From assembly GCA_902618795.1 (NCBI GenBank), contig CACNCF010000006.1, positions 1 through 45,628 of the forward strand: a DNA stretch of 45,628 nt, in the 5' to 3' direction. The stretch's first letter is position 1. Every line of letters begins with the position of its first letter. Shown here piece after piece: positions 19,319 to 29,370 of the stretch. Both the position numbers and the translations under genes were made by a program. Source of the DNA: an uncultured Prochlorococcus sp. (GTDB taxonomy: Bacteria; Cyanobacteriota; Cyanobacteriia; PCC-6307; Cyanobiaceae). Below the pieces are notes generated by a model. It was given only the letters and a program-made list of their open reading frames with translations. It had not been told where the DNA came from and ran no database searches.

Positions 19319-19843
19319 TTATGTTTTTAATTTTTTCATTTGTAAAAGTCTTTGAATAATATCTTCAATAGTTTTTGTATCTATAGGTTTACTATATGAG
19401 GACAAAAGTTGCCTTCCTAATACTTGACTTCCTAAATGAACTAATTGAATTCGTAATGAGGTCAGTAGTTCTAACCCTATGCCACCAGAAAATGTTGCAA
19501 TTGCAATAGGTTGACCATTAAATAAATTCCTAAAGTCATCTCCCGAAATAGATAGCCATGCTATGAAGTTGGAGAGAATAGGAGGTATAGATCCATTATA
19601 TTCAGGTGCACAAATCACCCACCTTTCAATCTCGAAAAGCTTTTTTTTTAATTCTTCTATTTCATTTGGAATATTTTCTTTGCTGTGAATTCTTGGATTA
19701 AATAATGGAATATCAAGAGTAGTAAGATCTAAAATTTCAGAACTTATTTTCAGTTCATTACTTTTTTCAAGAAATTTTTCAGAAAGTTCTAGATTTTTAC
19801 CACAACTAGCCGTAATGATTATTAGATCTTTTGTTTCAGTCAT
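19319..19843 (-). CDS. NADPH-dependent FMN reductase family flavoprotein
   Basis: 174-aa flavodoxin-fold protein of the NADPH-dependent FMN reductase family. It starts with the phosphate loop region IIITASCGKNLELSEK and has the family signature ICAPEYNGSIPPILSNFIAW and the later FSGGIGLELLTSLR. It lies 17 bp downstream of flv1 on the same strand, so it is probably cotranscribed and may supply reduced flavin or share the redox role. Partnership with the flavodiiron proteins is inferred from position only. Confidence 0.85.
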   Translation of the reverse strand: MTETKDLIIITASCGKNLELSEKFLEKSNELKISSEILDLTTLDIPLFNPRIHSKENIPNEIEELKKKLFEIERWVICAPEYNGSIPPILSNFIAWLSISGDDFRNLFNGQPIAIATFSGGIGLELLTSLRIQLVHLGSQVLGRQLLSSYSKPIDTKTIEDIIQRLLQMKKLKT

Positions 19844-19860
19844 AAATTAGATAAATAAAT

Positions 19861-21663
19861 TTAATAGTGAGCACCTGTTTTGCGGTGATGAACTGCCGTT
19901 AGACTATCGGATTTTAGTATATTACCGTGCAGTACTTCGGCGTAAATTACCCAATGATCTCCACATTCCATTCTCTCTTTTACAGAAGCATCTAACCATG
20001 CTAGCGATTCAGGAATTATTATCTGTTCATTAGGAGTTAATTCAATATTTATTCCTTCAAATCTATCTTCTCCAGGTGCAAAGGGCTTTGTAAATTTTTT
20101 CAAAGGTTCTTTAAAATCTTTTTCACTAAGAATATTTAATGCGAATGAATCTCCTACTTGTAGAAGAGACTCTACTGATCTATCTTTTGCTACTGCAATA
20201 CTTAACCCAGGCGGAGAAAAACTTGCTTGACTAACCCAAGATGCAAGCATGGCTCCTTTAATATTATTCTCATCTTTGCCTTTAGAGGCTGTCAGAACAC
20301 AAAGTGAACCAATAACTCTTCCAAGAGCTTGTAGCTTTGGATCCGTTTTGCTTGTAATCATTCCAGTATCAGATTTTCTGGGTTTTTTCTTTGCTTTTTT
20401 TATAATTTTTCTTCCAAAGTGAGTTCCTATTTCTTCTAATTCTTTAATCTTTGGTTTATTTGGACTGAATTTAATCCTAATAGGGTCAAAACTAAACTTA
20501 AAACCACCGTCTTTTAATTTGGTTTCAAGTAAATCTATAGCTTCGCCGCTCCAACCAAAACTACCAAAAATTCCCACTGGCTTATCTCTATTACCCTCTG
20601 ATAATAATGTTCCTAGTGCACTTACTATTGGAGTTGGAGCATGCCCACCTAGTGTTGGTGATCCTATTAAATATCCATCGGCGTTTTTGATAGATTTTAT
20701 AAGTACATCATTTGGTGTAAATTCACAATTTATACTTTCAACTTCGACTGAAGTTCTATTTATCCCTTTAGCCAATGCATCACCTATTGAGGCTGTATTT
20801 CCATATGCACTTGCATATATCAGAGCGATCTTAGGATTATTTGTTGAGAGATTTTCACCCCATCTAATGTAGTCATTTAAGAAGCTTTTTAAGCTATATT
20901 CGATAGCTGGACCATGTAATGGTGCAATAGTTTTAATATCGTAATCTGCAATTTTTTCAGTTATTGATATTACTTGATTAGACATTGGCGCCATTAAGCA
21001 ATCATAAAAATGTTTCCTATCAATTTCTGTACTAACTCGATTTGTTTCAGACCAATCTGAAGAAGCAATGTGAGCAGAAAAAATTTTTTCACTTAGAAGG
21101 ATCTCTTGATTACGTTCATAAATTATCAGACCTCCAGGCCAACGTGCCGTTGGAATAGGAATTAACTCTAGTGAAATGTTATCTAATTCTAAATTTTGCT
21201 CCTTTTTGACTATGTTTATTTTAGGTAATTGAATTTCAATGAAGTCTTTTAAGTTAGGATTTCTTTGAGTCCAAAGTTCGCTAATAAGTTTATAACCTGG
21301 ATTAGAGCAAGTAATAGTTGTGTTTTCAAATTGGGAACTTATATTCTTTATAGTTTCAATAATTTGGGGATTAATATGACCAGAAATGAAGTTGATTTTG
21401 CTTAAGTTAAATTGATCACAAAACCTAGAAATTACTTTATTAAACGAATCTAAATATTGTTTCTCAGGTGGATAAATAATAAAAAGTTCCTCATCACTTC
21501 TAATGAAAAAAGTGTTAAAAGAGGTTCCTTTTTCAAGGTTAAATTCAAGTTCAAATCTTTCTTTATTTTGGTCTAAGAATCTTACACAAGAAAAATTTTC
21601 GCTAATTTGGAATTCTAATAAGTTTTGATTTTCTGCAAGTAAGCTTATATTAATATCTGACAT
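19861..21663 (-). CDS. flv1: Flavodiiron protein Flv1-type (degenerate iron site)
   Basis: 600 aa with the class C cyanobacterial layout: metallo-beta-lactamase-like diiron domain (about 20-265), flavodoxin domain (IALIYASAYGNTASIG, about 278-420) and C-terminal flavin reductase domain (about 440-600; GSLCVLTASKGKD, SWVSQASFSPPGLS). The diiron ligands are largely missing: where Flv3 has HTEPDH this reads HINPQI (His96, Asn98, Gln100), ARWPGG replaces LHWPDT and SEKIF replaces CDAFG. This pattern marks Flv1, which works with Flv3 in NADPH-dependent O2 photoreduction to water. Followed at 17 bp by the FMN reductase. Confidence 0.92.
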   Translation of the reverse strand: MSDINISLLAENQNLLEFQISENFSCVRFLDQNKERFELEFNLEKGTSFNTFFIRSDEELFIIYPPEKQYLDSFNKVISRFCDQFNLSKINFISGHINPQIIETIKNISSQFENTTITCSNPGYKLISELWTQRNPNLKDFIEIQLPKINIVKKEQNLELDNISLELIPIPTARWPGGLIIYERNQEILLSEKIFSAHIASSDWSETNRVSTEIDRKHFYDCLMAPMSNQVISITEKIADYDIKTIAPLHGPAIEYSLKSFLNDYIRWGENLSTNNPKIALIYASAYGNTASIGDALAKGINRTSVEVESINCEFTPNDVLIKSIKNADGYLIGSPTLGGHAPTPIVSALGTLLSEGNRDKPVGIFGSFGWSGEAIDLLETKLKDGGFKFSFDPIRIKFSPNKPKIKELEEIGTHFGRKIIKKAKKKPRKSDTGMITSKTDPKLQALGRVIGSLCVLTASKGKDENNIKGAMLASWVSQASFSPPGLSIAVAKDRSVESLLQVGDSFALNILSEKDFKEPLKKFTKPFAPGEDRFEGINIELTPNEQIIIPESLAWLDASVKERMECGDHWVIYAEVLHGNILKSDSLTAVHHRKTGAHY

Positions 21664-21869
21664 TTTAAAGACTTATTTTCTAGTTTTAATTTGCGACTTA
21701 TTAGTCGTGGAGAAATGTCATATTGACTTTCAACGGATTTTCAACTATCGACCAGAACATTTAGTTCTTGTGAAACCGTTATTTATCAATCGATTATACC
21801 TATAACAGCACCACTAATGAGTTGTTAAATGTAGGGTTTTCAACTGGAACGTGATTTCTTCTTGGTTAT

Positions 21870-22016
21870 CTAAGCAAATTGATGATATTTATACATTTTC
21901 CTATAATTATCATGCAATCTTTCTTTTGTTAATTTTCTATTCTTCATTGCATCTCTAATCAAATCTATTTCATGGAAGTTTTGATTGAGAATAGTGAAAG
22001 GAGTAATGAGTTTCAT
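21870..22016 (-). CDS. Small basic protein, 48 aa, strong ribosome-binding site
   Basis: Leftward ORF from ATG at 22016 to TAG at 21870 in the gap between flv3 and flv1. The product has a mixed N-terminus (MKLITPFTILNQNFHEIDL) and a basic helical tail (RDAMKNRKLTKERLHDNYRKM). A strong Shine-Dalgarno AAAGGAGCTCTT ends directly at the ATG, with AGGAG five bases before it. That is unusual in this genome, where most starts lack SD sequences, and is good evidence of translation. Unknown function; same strand as flv1, so possibly cotranscribed. Confidence 0.6.
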   Translation of the reverse strand: MKLITPFTILNQNFHEIDLIRDAMKNRKLTKERLHDNYRKMYKYHQFA

Positions 22017-22090
22017 AAGAGCTCCTTTATCTATACCTATATTGTCCTCCTTCTTACTTGAAATTTATAGGGTATTTTACTCGAGTAATA

Positions 22091-22227
22091 GTGCTTTGTG
22101 GTTGTCACGACTATCATTTTCCATTCATTAGAAGAAGAAATAATTCAGGAGTAAAAAGCACTTCATCGACTTTGTGGACAGCGAGGTGTATACGACTCGA
22201 AGAGGGCAAATAAATGCCCTCTTATAA
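22091..22227 (+). pseudogene. Small gene remnant broken by a frameshift at an A5 run
   Basis: The frame from GTG 22091 reads LCGCHDYHFPFIRRRNNSGV and then an implausible tail to a stop at 22213. One extra A in the AAAAA run at 22153-22157 would join it to a second open frame reading KKHFIDFVDSEVYTTRRGQ INALL, ending at 22227. The base composition here is less A+T rich than in surrounding spacers, as expected for a real gene. I read this as a small gene with a one-base deletion, or a sequencing error or programmed slip. No function known. Confidence 0.4.
22200..22223. repeat. Perfect 8-bp inverted repeat in flv1-flv3 spacer
   Basis: AAGAGGGC, eight-base loop, GCCCTCTT. No U-tract follows on either strand, so a plain intrinsic terminator is unlikely. 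It lies about 77 bp past the flv3 stop on the flv3 transcript and could protect its 3' end. It also overlaps the end of the frameshifted small gene. Confidence 0.55.
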
Positions 22228-22299
22228 ATTAAAAAAATATATTTGCTATTTGAGTCTAGTGATATTAATTGGTCTCAAAACTCTATTTGAAAAGTCTAA

Positions 22300-24075
22300 T
22301 CAATAATGATTAGCAACTTTTCTGTGATGAACTGCTGTCTTACATGATAAGTCAGAAACATTACCATTTTCAACAACTCCGTAAATTATCCAATGATCTG
22401 GAGTCTCAAGTCTGGAACTAACTTTGCAATCTAAAAAGGCGAGTGAATCTGAGAGAACTGGTCCACCTTCCGCGATGTTGCTAATTACATCAACATCTGC
22501 AAATCTATCAGCTCCAGGAGCAAATCTTTTTAAAAAATGTCTGAACATTTTTTGATAGTTATCTTCTCTCAGAATATTCACAACAAAACCTTTCCCAACT
22601 TGCATATATGATTCAATAGCTCTGTCTTTAGCGACTGCAACTGTAATACCTGGGGGAGAAAAGCTTGCTTGACTAACCCAGCTTGCGACCATTGCACTTT
22701 GTCTAAATGTAGAACCTTCGCCTTGGCTCGCTGTAACTACATATAATCCTCCACTTAATCTCCCTAACGCTTTATCTAAATTTGAATCAAGGCTCTTCAT
22801 AGAGGCAATATTCTTCTTTTTGTTGATCAATTGACCCAAGTCAGTTCCAGCTTCTTCGAATTGTTGATAAACAATGGGATCTGGAATATTTTTAACTCTT
22901 AAGGGAGAGAAGGCTTCTTTTTGACCAAGTTCCCTTAATTTATTTGCTAAGGAATCTATTGGTTCATCATTTCCGCCAAATGCATCATAAACTGCAGTAA
23001 ATTGTCTCGGTTTTAGTGCTGCAAATAAAGTACCGAGAGATTCTTTTAATTCATTATCTGAGTCTACTGGCCACGTGGGAATGACTACTGCTTTTGATTC
23101 GGAAATTAAACTTGTTAATTCTTGCGGGTCAGAAGATCTTAAATCAATTAACTGAACCTGAGCATCTGCTTTGCTTATTCCATGAGATATGGCTTGACTT
23201 AGTCGATCACAATAACCATAGTCGCTTATGTAGCAGACTGACACAAAATCATTGCCTTTACTTTTATTACTACTCCATTCAAGATATTTTCCTTTCCAAA
23301 AATTGACCTGATTATGGAGCAAAGGCCCATGACCAACAGCTATTGTTTTTAATTCAGGTAGCTTATCTATTCTTTTAATTGCCTGCATAACGCTTCTAGC
23401 GTTTGGACCCATAAGGCAATCGTAATAAAAACGGAAATCATCGTATATTTCTTTTTGATCTGTGTCAAAAAATTCGTCAGAACAATAATGGAGTCCAAAT
23501 GCATCGCATGTATAAAGAACATTTGTGCTGTGATCATATGAAAATATGGTATCTGGCCAATGTAAATTTGGTGCACTTATAAATTCAATATTATGTTCTA
23601 AACCACTATTAGGATTCGTTCCGAGATTTAAAAACTCTCCACTCTTAACCTCTAGACGTCTAAAGGGAATATGTATTTGGTCTTCAATAAATTTAAGTGC
23701 TAATTTTGATCCAACTACTGTGATATTTTGGTTTAATTCTAAAAGATTACCTATTAAACCAGAATGATCAGGTTCTGTATGGCTAGTAATTAGATAATCA
23801 ACTTCTTGCGGATTTACCTTTTTCAGTAATTCTTCAAACCATAATTCTTCGAACTTTGCGTGACTAGTATCAATAATTGCAAGTTTCTCGCCCTTAATAA
23901 TAAAACTATTGTAAGTAGTTCCATTTCTTAAACCAAATTCAATATCAAATCTACTGCGATCCCAATCCAAAGATCTTATGGCACAAGAATCTTCAGCAAA
24001 GTTTTGAGATTGAACCGTCAACTTGTTATTAGTTTGTGCCAATTTAGAATTACTTGTCTGGGCAGAGGCTATCAT
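22300..24075 (-). CDS. flv3: Flavodiiron protein Flv3-type (canonical diiron site)
   Basis: 591 aa, same three-domain class C layout as flv1. The diiron site is complete: HTEPDH with His99, Glu101, Asp103 and His104, then LHWPDT, CDAFG and GHGPLLHN. The flavodoxin domain begins SVCYISDYGYCDRL and the flavin reductase domain contains GGLYVVTASQGEG and SWVSQASFSPPG. Flv3 pairs with Flv1 to reduce O2 with photosynthetic electrons without making reactive oxygen. It diverges from alaS; the 119-bp spacer has an imperfect operator-like inverted repeat (TTCGC...GCGAA, 24122-24143). Confidence 0.94.
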   Translation of the reverse strand: MIASAQTSNSKLAQTNNKLTVQSQNFAEDSCAIRSLDWDRSRFDIEFGLRNGTTYNSFIIKGEKLAIIDTSHAKFEELWFEELLKKVNPQEVDYLITSHTEPDHSGLIGNLLELNQNITVVGSKLALKFIEDQIHIPFRRLEVKSGEFLNLGTNPNSGLEHNIEFISAPNLHWPDTIFSYDHSTNVLYTCDAFGLHYCSDEFFDTDQKEIYDDFRFYYDCLMGPNARSVMQAIKRIDKLPELKTIAVGHGPLLHNQVNFWKGKYLEWSSNKSKGNDFVSVCYISDYGYCDRLSQAISHGISKADAQVQLIDLRSSDPQELTSLISESKAVVIPTWPVDSDNELKESLGTLFAALKPRQFTAVYDAFGGNDEPIDSLANKLRELGQKEAFSPLRVKNIPDPIVYQQFEEAGTDLGQLINKKKNIASMKSLDSNLDKALGRLSGGLYVVTASQGEGSTFRQSAMVASWVSQASFSPPGITVAVAKDRAIESYMQVGKGFVVNILREDNYQKMFRHFLKRFAPGADRFADVDVISNIAEGGPVLSDSLAFLDCKVSSRLETPDHWIIYGVVENGNVSDLSCKTAVHHRKVANHY

Positions 24076-24194
24076 AGAATAATTAGCTTTATAAATTAAC
24101 TTTAGTTATATAGAATATAAATTCGCGTGATTATTTTTGCGAAATAACCGAAATTACGCTTTTCTTTAATTTTTAATCTTCTTATTCTGGATAA

Positions 24195-26855
24195 ATGACA
24201 TCTCAACTAATTAAAAAAATAGTTACTGGAGATGAGATAAGAAATGCTTTTTTAAAATTTTATAGTGAAAAATTACATAAAATCATTCCAAGTGCATCTT
24301 TGATTCCAGATGACCCTACGGTTTTGCTCACGATTGCTGGAATGCTACCTTTTAAACCAGTTTTTTTAGGTTTAAAAGAAAGACCATCAAAAAGGGCTAC
24401 ATCTAGCCAAAAGTGCATCAGAACAAACGATATAGAAAACGTTGGAGTTACAGCTAGACACCACACTTTTTTTGAAATGCTTGGTAATTTTTCATTTGGA
24501 GATTATTTTAAACGAGAGGCTATACAATGGGCTTGGGAATTAGTTACTAACATTTATCAACTTTCTGTTGAAAATATAATTGTGAGTGTTTTTCACGAAG
24601 ACGTAGAGTCTGCAAAAATTTGGAGAGATGAAATTGGTATTCATCCAGATAGGATAGTGAAACTAGGTGAAGAAGATAATTTTTGGTCATCCGGCAAAAC
24701 AGGTCCATGTGGACCTTGTTCAGAACTTTATTATGATTTTCATCCTGAAAAAGGTCTTCAGAATATTGATTTAGAAGATGGAGATCGTTTTATTGAATTT
24801 TATAATCTTGTTTTTATGCAATATAATCGTGATCCTAATGGAAAATTGACAGATTTAAAATTTAAAAATATTGATACAGGAATGGGTCTTGAAAGGATGG
24901 CTCAAATACTACAAAAAAAGCAAAATAATTATGAGACAGATTTAATTTTTCCTATTATTCAAAAAATTTGTGAGATTGCAAATATTGATTATTTTTCTTC
25001 AGATGATAAAAACAAAATTTCTTTAAAAATTATTGGTGATCATACAAGAGCTGTTATTCATTTAATTTCTGATGGAGTAGCGGCAAGTAATCTCGGCAGG
25101 GGATATATATTAAGAAGGCTTATTAGAAGAATGGTCAGACATGGGAGATTATTAGGTATAACAAATGAATTTTTACCTCATATTGCTACTGTCGGGATCA
25201 ATTTAATGCAAAATAATTATCCTGATTTAAAAAATAATAATGATTTAATTTTGAATGAGATAAAAATTGAAGAAATAAGATTTAGGGAAACTCTTGAAAG
25301 AGGAGAGAAATTACTAGATGAGATTATTTCTTCAGGGCAGAAATTAATTTCCGGTTTTAAAGCTTTTGAACTTTATGATACTTATGGATTTCCTCTAGAA
25401 CTTACTGTAGAAATTGCAGAAGAAAATAGTATCAGTGTAGATGTAAAGGGGTTTGAAGAAGAAATGAATAGACAAAAAGAGAGAGCTAAAGCTGCTTCAA
25501 GTAATATTGATTTGACATTAGAGGGATCATTAGAGCGAGAAATAGATCTTTTTAACCAAACTGTTTTTAATGGTTATGATTCACTTCTTTCCGAAGCTGA
25601 AATAAAGGGTATATTCTTGGATTCAAAATTAGTGAAGCAAGCAAGTGAAGGTCAGAAAGTTTTAATTGTTCTTAATCAGACCACTTTTTATGGAGAATCT
25701 GGTGGGCAAGTTGGCGATATTGGAACGATATTTTCAAACGATGTAGAGGTCTTGGTTGATAATGTTATGCGAAAGAAAAATGTTTTTTTACATTATGGAA
25801 CGATTAAAAAAGGAATATTAACTATTGGACAAAAAGTTAATACTAATGTTAGCTCCTCTAATAGAGCTAAGGCTGCTGCAAATCATACAGCTACTCATTT
25901 ATTACAATCTGCACTTAAATCAGTTGTTGATGAAAGTGTTGGACAAAAAGGTTCATTAGTAGCCTTTAATAAATTACGATTTGACTTTAATTCCTCTTAT
26001 CCTATTTCTAAAGATCAAATTTCTAAGATTGAGACTTTAGTTAACTCTTGGATTATGGAAAATCATGTCCTAGAAATAAAAAATATGTCTAAGAGTGAGG
26101 CTCTTGAAAAGGGCGCAGTCGCCATGTTTGGAGAAAAATATGATGATGAGGTTCGTGTTGTTAATGTACCAGGAGTTTCAATGGAACTTTGTGGTGGCAC
26201 ACATGTTAAAACTACATCTGAATTAGGTTCTTTCAAAATAATTAGTGAGGAAGGTATCTCAGCCGGAGTGAGAAGAATTGAAGCATTATCAGGCCAATCA
26301 GCATTAGACTATTTCAGTGATAGAAATGCTTTAGTAAACCAACTAAGTGATTTGTTGAAAGCAAATCCTAATCAACTTTTTGAAAGGGTTAATAATTTGC
26401 AAGCAGAGCTTATTAATAAGAATAAAGAGATACAAAAAATGAAAGATGAAATTGCATATTTTAAATACTCTTCTATAAAATCGTCTTCACAAATAGTAAA
26501 TTCTTTTTCAATTTTAGTAAATCAGATTGATGGCTTAGATGGGAATTCTTTGCAATCTGCAGCACTTAATTTAACTTCTCATTTGGGAAATAAAGCAATA
26601 GTGATTCTTGGGGGAATACCAAATCCAGAAAATAGAAAGTTGTTATTTGCAATTTCTTTAGGTGATGATGCAGTAAAAAAAGGATTGCATGCAGGTAAAT
26701 TAATTAATGAGATTGCAAGAATTTGTTCAGGAGGTGGAGGAGGAAAGCCTAACTTTGCTCAAGCAGGTGCTAAAGATATTGATAAGTTAAGTGATGCTCT
26801 AGATTATGCTAAAAATTATTTGCAAGAAACATTAGATAGTCATTCTGATAAATAA
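24195..26855 (+). CDS. alaS: Alanyl-tRNA synthetase
   Basis: 886-aa class II synthetase. The catalytic domain starts with the family's [21 protein letters not shown] and [31 protein letters not shown]. The editing domain has HTATHLL and [13 protein letters not shown] zinc/editing ligands, and the C-terminal C-Ala domain ends with [15 protein letters not shown]. Full length. The last 16 bp overlap the 3' end of convergent speA. Confidence 0.97.
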   Translation: MTSQLIKKIVTGDEIRNAFLKFYSEKLHKIIPSASLIPDDPTVLLTIAGMLPFKPVFLGLKERPSKRATSSQKCIRTNDIENVGVTARHHTFFEMLGNFSFGDYFKREAIQWAWELVTNIYQLSVENIIVSVFHEDVESAKIWRDEIGIHPDRIVKLGEEDNFWSSGKTGPCGPCSELYYDFHPEKGLQNIDLEDGDRFIEFYNLVFMQYNRDPNGKLTDLKFKNIDTGMGLERMAQILQKKQNNYETDLIFPIIQKICEIANIDYFSSDDKNKISLKIIGDHTRAVIHLISDGVAASNLGRGYILRRLIRRMVRHGRLLGITNEFLPHIATVGINLMQNNYPDLKNNNDLILNEIKIEEIRFRETLERGEKLLDEIISSGQKLISGFKAFELYDTYGFPLELTVEIAEENSISVDVKGFEEEMNRQKERAKAASSNIDLTLEGSLEREIDLFNQTVFNGYDSLLSEAEIKGIFLDSKLVKQASEGQKVLIVLNQTTFYGESGGQVGDIGTIFSNDVEVLVDNVMRKKNVFLHYGTIKKGILTIGQKVNTNVSSSNRAKAAANHTATHLLQSALKSVVDESVGQKGSLVAFNKLRFDFNSSYPISKDQISKIETLVNSWIMENHVLEIKNMSKSEALEKGAVAMFGEKYDDEVRVVNVPGVSMELCGGTHVKTTSELGSFKIISEEGISAGVRRIEALSGQSALDYFSDRNALVNQLSDLLKANPNQLFERVNNLQAELINKNKEIQKMKDEIAYFKYSSIKSSSQIVNSFSILVNQIDGLDGNSLQSAALNLTSHLGNKAIVILGGIPNPENRKLLFAISLGDDAVKKGLHAGKLINEIARICSGGGGGKPNFAQAGAKDIDKLSDALDYAKNYLQETLDSHSDK

Positions 26856-28786
26856 CTACTTTTTCTGAGACTAATTTCGATTTGATCCATTAATTTCCTT
26901 GCTTCTTCAATAGTTAATTTTTTTTGATCAATTGCTGATTCAGTATTAATCCTTATAGATTCAACCAAAGAAGCTGAACTGTAATCTAATAATTGTAAAA
27001 TTTCAGATTTACTGTCCTCTTTAATAATATTTTTGACCTTGTATGAATCATCTTGATTTATGTCTATATGAACAACGTTTGTACTGCCAAATAAATTGTG
27101 TAAGTTTCCTAATGCTTCTTGATAGGCTCCAGTCATAAAAATTCCAATTAGATAATCTTTATCTTCCTCTGGCTTATGTAAATTTAGTAATGATTTAATT
27201 TTCCCATCATCAATAAAATTATTTAGTTTCCCATCTGAATCACAAGTTAAATCTGCAAAGTTGCCTTTGCAGAACGGCTCTTCTAAGTGCCTATGTATTG
27301 GTACTATTGGAAAAATCTGATTTATTGCCCAGCTATCGGGAATAGATTTAAAGATAGATAAATTTGCATAATAAGTTGATGCAAGAGTTTCTGTAATTTC
27401 AGATAGATCAGGGTGATTTATTTCATCATTTTTTAGGTTATTAGAAATTTCTTTTGCGCAAGCCCAAGTAAGTTCTTCGGCATAAGCTCTTTCTGCTAAA
27501 CTTAAAAATCCTAATCTAAAAGCGACTAAGCAATCTTCTTTAAACTTTTTTGCATCATTCCATAGTTCAATTATTTGAGATAAATTTATTTTTTTATTTT
27601 TAAGTTTTTTTAATGCATAGAAAGTTTCAAGTAAATTTGAAATTATTAATTGTTGATTTTTTTTATCAAAAATTTGTAGTTTGGAACTGACATGACTTGT
27701 TCCTAAGACATTAAAAATTAAAACTGAACAATGACTAATTATTGCTCTTCCACTTTCTGAGATTATGGTTGGATGCTTGATATTATTTAATTCACATGAA
27801 TCCTTAATAGTTGCAATTACATCGTTAGCATAATTTTGAAGAGAATAATTAGTAGAGGTGTTTGAGGAGGTTTTAGTTCCATCAAAATCTATTCCTAATC
27901 CTCCCCCAACGTCGATATATTGCATTGGGGCTCCTAGTTTGCATAGTTCAACATATATTTGACTCGCTTCTTGTAATGCGTCTTTGATCACAGCAATATC
28001 ACTTATTTGACTCCCTATATGAAAGTGGAGCAATTTCATTTCGTTGATAAGATTTGCTTCTTTTAGTTCTTTTATTGTCAACATAATTTCTGGGATTGAT
28101 AATCCAAATTTGGAATTATCTCCAATAGATTTACCCCACCTACCACTACTTTTACTTGATAACTTTGCTCTAATTCCTATCAATGGAGTCGCGTTAAGTT
28201 CTTGAACTGCTTGAATAATTCTTTTTACCTCATCTCGTTGTTCTATAACTATTATTGGATTTTTGCCGAGTTTTCTGGCCAAAGTAGCAATTTCAATATA
28301 TTTTTTATCTTTATATCCGTTGCATATTAATAATGAATTTTGGTTTTCAAGAAGTGCAAGGCCAATTAATAGCTCTGATTTACTTCCTACTTCTAAACCA
28401 AAATTCCATTGGCTACCAAACTCTATTATCTTTTCTAGGACATTTTTCTGTTGATTACATTTGACAGGAAAAACACCTTGATAAATGTTCTTATATTTAT
28501 AGGTTTTTATTGCTTTTGAAAAAGAGTCATGTAATGCATTTATTCGATCTTTCAAGATATCATTAAATCTTATGATTAATGGAGGATTTATTTCTCTACT
28601 CTTAAGTTCTTTGACAAGCTTAAAAAGATCAATCTCATTTTCAGATTTTATATCTTTAGTTACTGATATATTTCCTTTGGAATTTATAGAAAAATATTTA
28701 TCTCCCCATTTGTCTATGTTATAAGTCGAAATACTATCTTCAATAGTCCAAATATTCTTTAATTTTTTTGGCTCAAAATTGGTCAA
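26840..28786 (-). CDS. speA: Biosynthetic arginine decarboxylase SpeA
   Basis: 648-aa PLP enzyme making agmatine, the first step of polyamine synthesis from arginine. PLP lysine in FPVKCNQQK, followed by [41 protein letters not shown] and SESGRAI, all in the order of the fold III decarboxylases of the SpeA type. Length matches. It overlaps alaS tail-to-tail and diverges from ndk across 122 bp. Confidence 0.96.
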   Translation of the reverse strand: MTNFEPKKLKNIWTIEDSISTYNIDKWGDKYFSINSKGNISVTKDIKSENEIDLFKLVKELKSREINPPLIIRFNDILKDRINALHDSFSKAIKTYKYKNIYQGVFPVKCNQQKNVLEKIIEFGSQWNFGLEVGSKSELLIGLALLENQNSLLICNGYKDKKYIEIATLARKLGKNPIIVIEQRDEVKRIIQAVQELNATPLIGIRAKLSSKSSGRWGKSIGDNSKFGLSIPEIMLTIKELKEANLINEMKLLHFHIGSQISDIAVIKDALQEASQIYVELCKLGAPMQYIDVGGGLGIDFDGTKTSSNTSTNYSLQNYANDVIATIKDSCELNNIKHPTIISESGRAIISHCSVLIFNVLGTSHVSSKLQIFDKKNQQLIISNLLETFYALKKLKNKKINLSQIIELWNDAKKFKEDCLVAFRLGFLSLAERAYAEELTWACAKEISNNLKNDEINHPDLSEITETLASTYYANLSIFKSIPDSWAINQIFPIVPIHRHLEEPFCKGNFADLTCDSDGKLNNFIDDGKIKSLLNLHKPEEDKDYLIGIFMTGAYQEALGNLHNLFGSTNVVHIDINQDDSYKVKNIIKEDSKSEILQLLDYSSASLVESIRINTESAIDQKKLTIEEARKLMDQIEISLRKSSYLSE

Positions 28787-28908
28787 TTTATGTCTTAGTG
28801 ATTAATAAATGTTTTTGAAAATAACTTAAAACAATATCTTTTATTTTAATGATTACTTGCCAAGTTACCACCCAAAAGTTGAATATACATAGAGTGATTA
28901 TTAACTAA

Positions 28909-29367
28909 ATGACCAAAGAGAGAACCTTTATTGCAATTAAACCAGATGGAGTTCAAAGAGGATATATTTCTGAGATAATTGGCAGATTTGAAAAAAAAGG
29001 ATTTAAATTGGTGGGATTAAAGCAATTAATTCCTTCAAAAGAACTTGCTCAAAATCATTATGGAGTACATAGAGAAAGACCCTTTTTTGGTGATTTAGTA
29101 GAATTTATTTCAAGTGGTCCTGTTGTAGCGATGGTGTGGGAAGGCGAAGGAGTTATTTTGAGTGCTAGAAAACTAATAGGTGCAACAAAACCTCTGGAAG
29201 CAGAACCTGGAACAATTAGAGGTGATTTAGCTATTGATATTGGCAGGAATATTATTCATGGTTCTGATGGAGAAGACACAGCAAAATTTGAAATTGATCT
29301 ATGGTTTAACGAAGAGGAATTATGTGAGTGGGAAACTTCTGATTCGAAATGGCGATCTGAAAATTAA
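28909..29367 (+). CDS. ndk: Nucleoside-diphosphate kinase
   Basis: 152-aa enzyme balancing NTP pools. Starts [15 protein letters not shown] and has phospho-accepting His117 in the active-site block RNIIHGSDG. Normal length. Monocistronic; its stop lies three bases from the stop of convergent thiO. Confidence 0.98.
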   Translation: MTKERTFIAIKPDGVQRGYISEIIGRFEKKGFKLVGLKQLIPSKELAQNHYGVHRERPFFGDLVEFISSGPVVAMVWEGEGVILSARKLIGATKPLEAEPGTIRGDLAIDIGRNIIHGSDGEDTAKFEIDLWFNEEELCEWETSDSKWRSEN

Positions 29368-29370
29368 AAT

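Noticed and set aside
22200-22223. Intrinsic terminator of flv3
   Set aside because: Perfect hairpin but no U-tract follows on either strand, so it is listed as an inverted repeat only.
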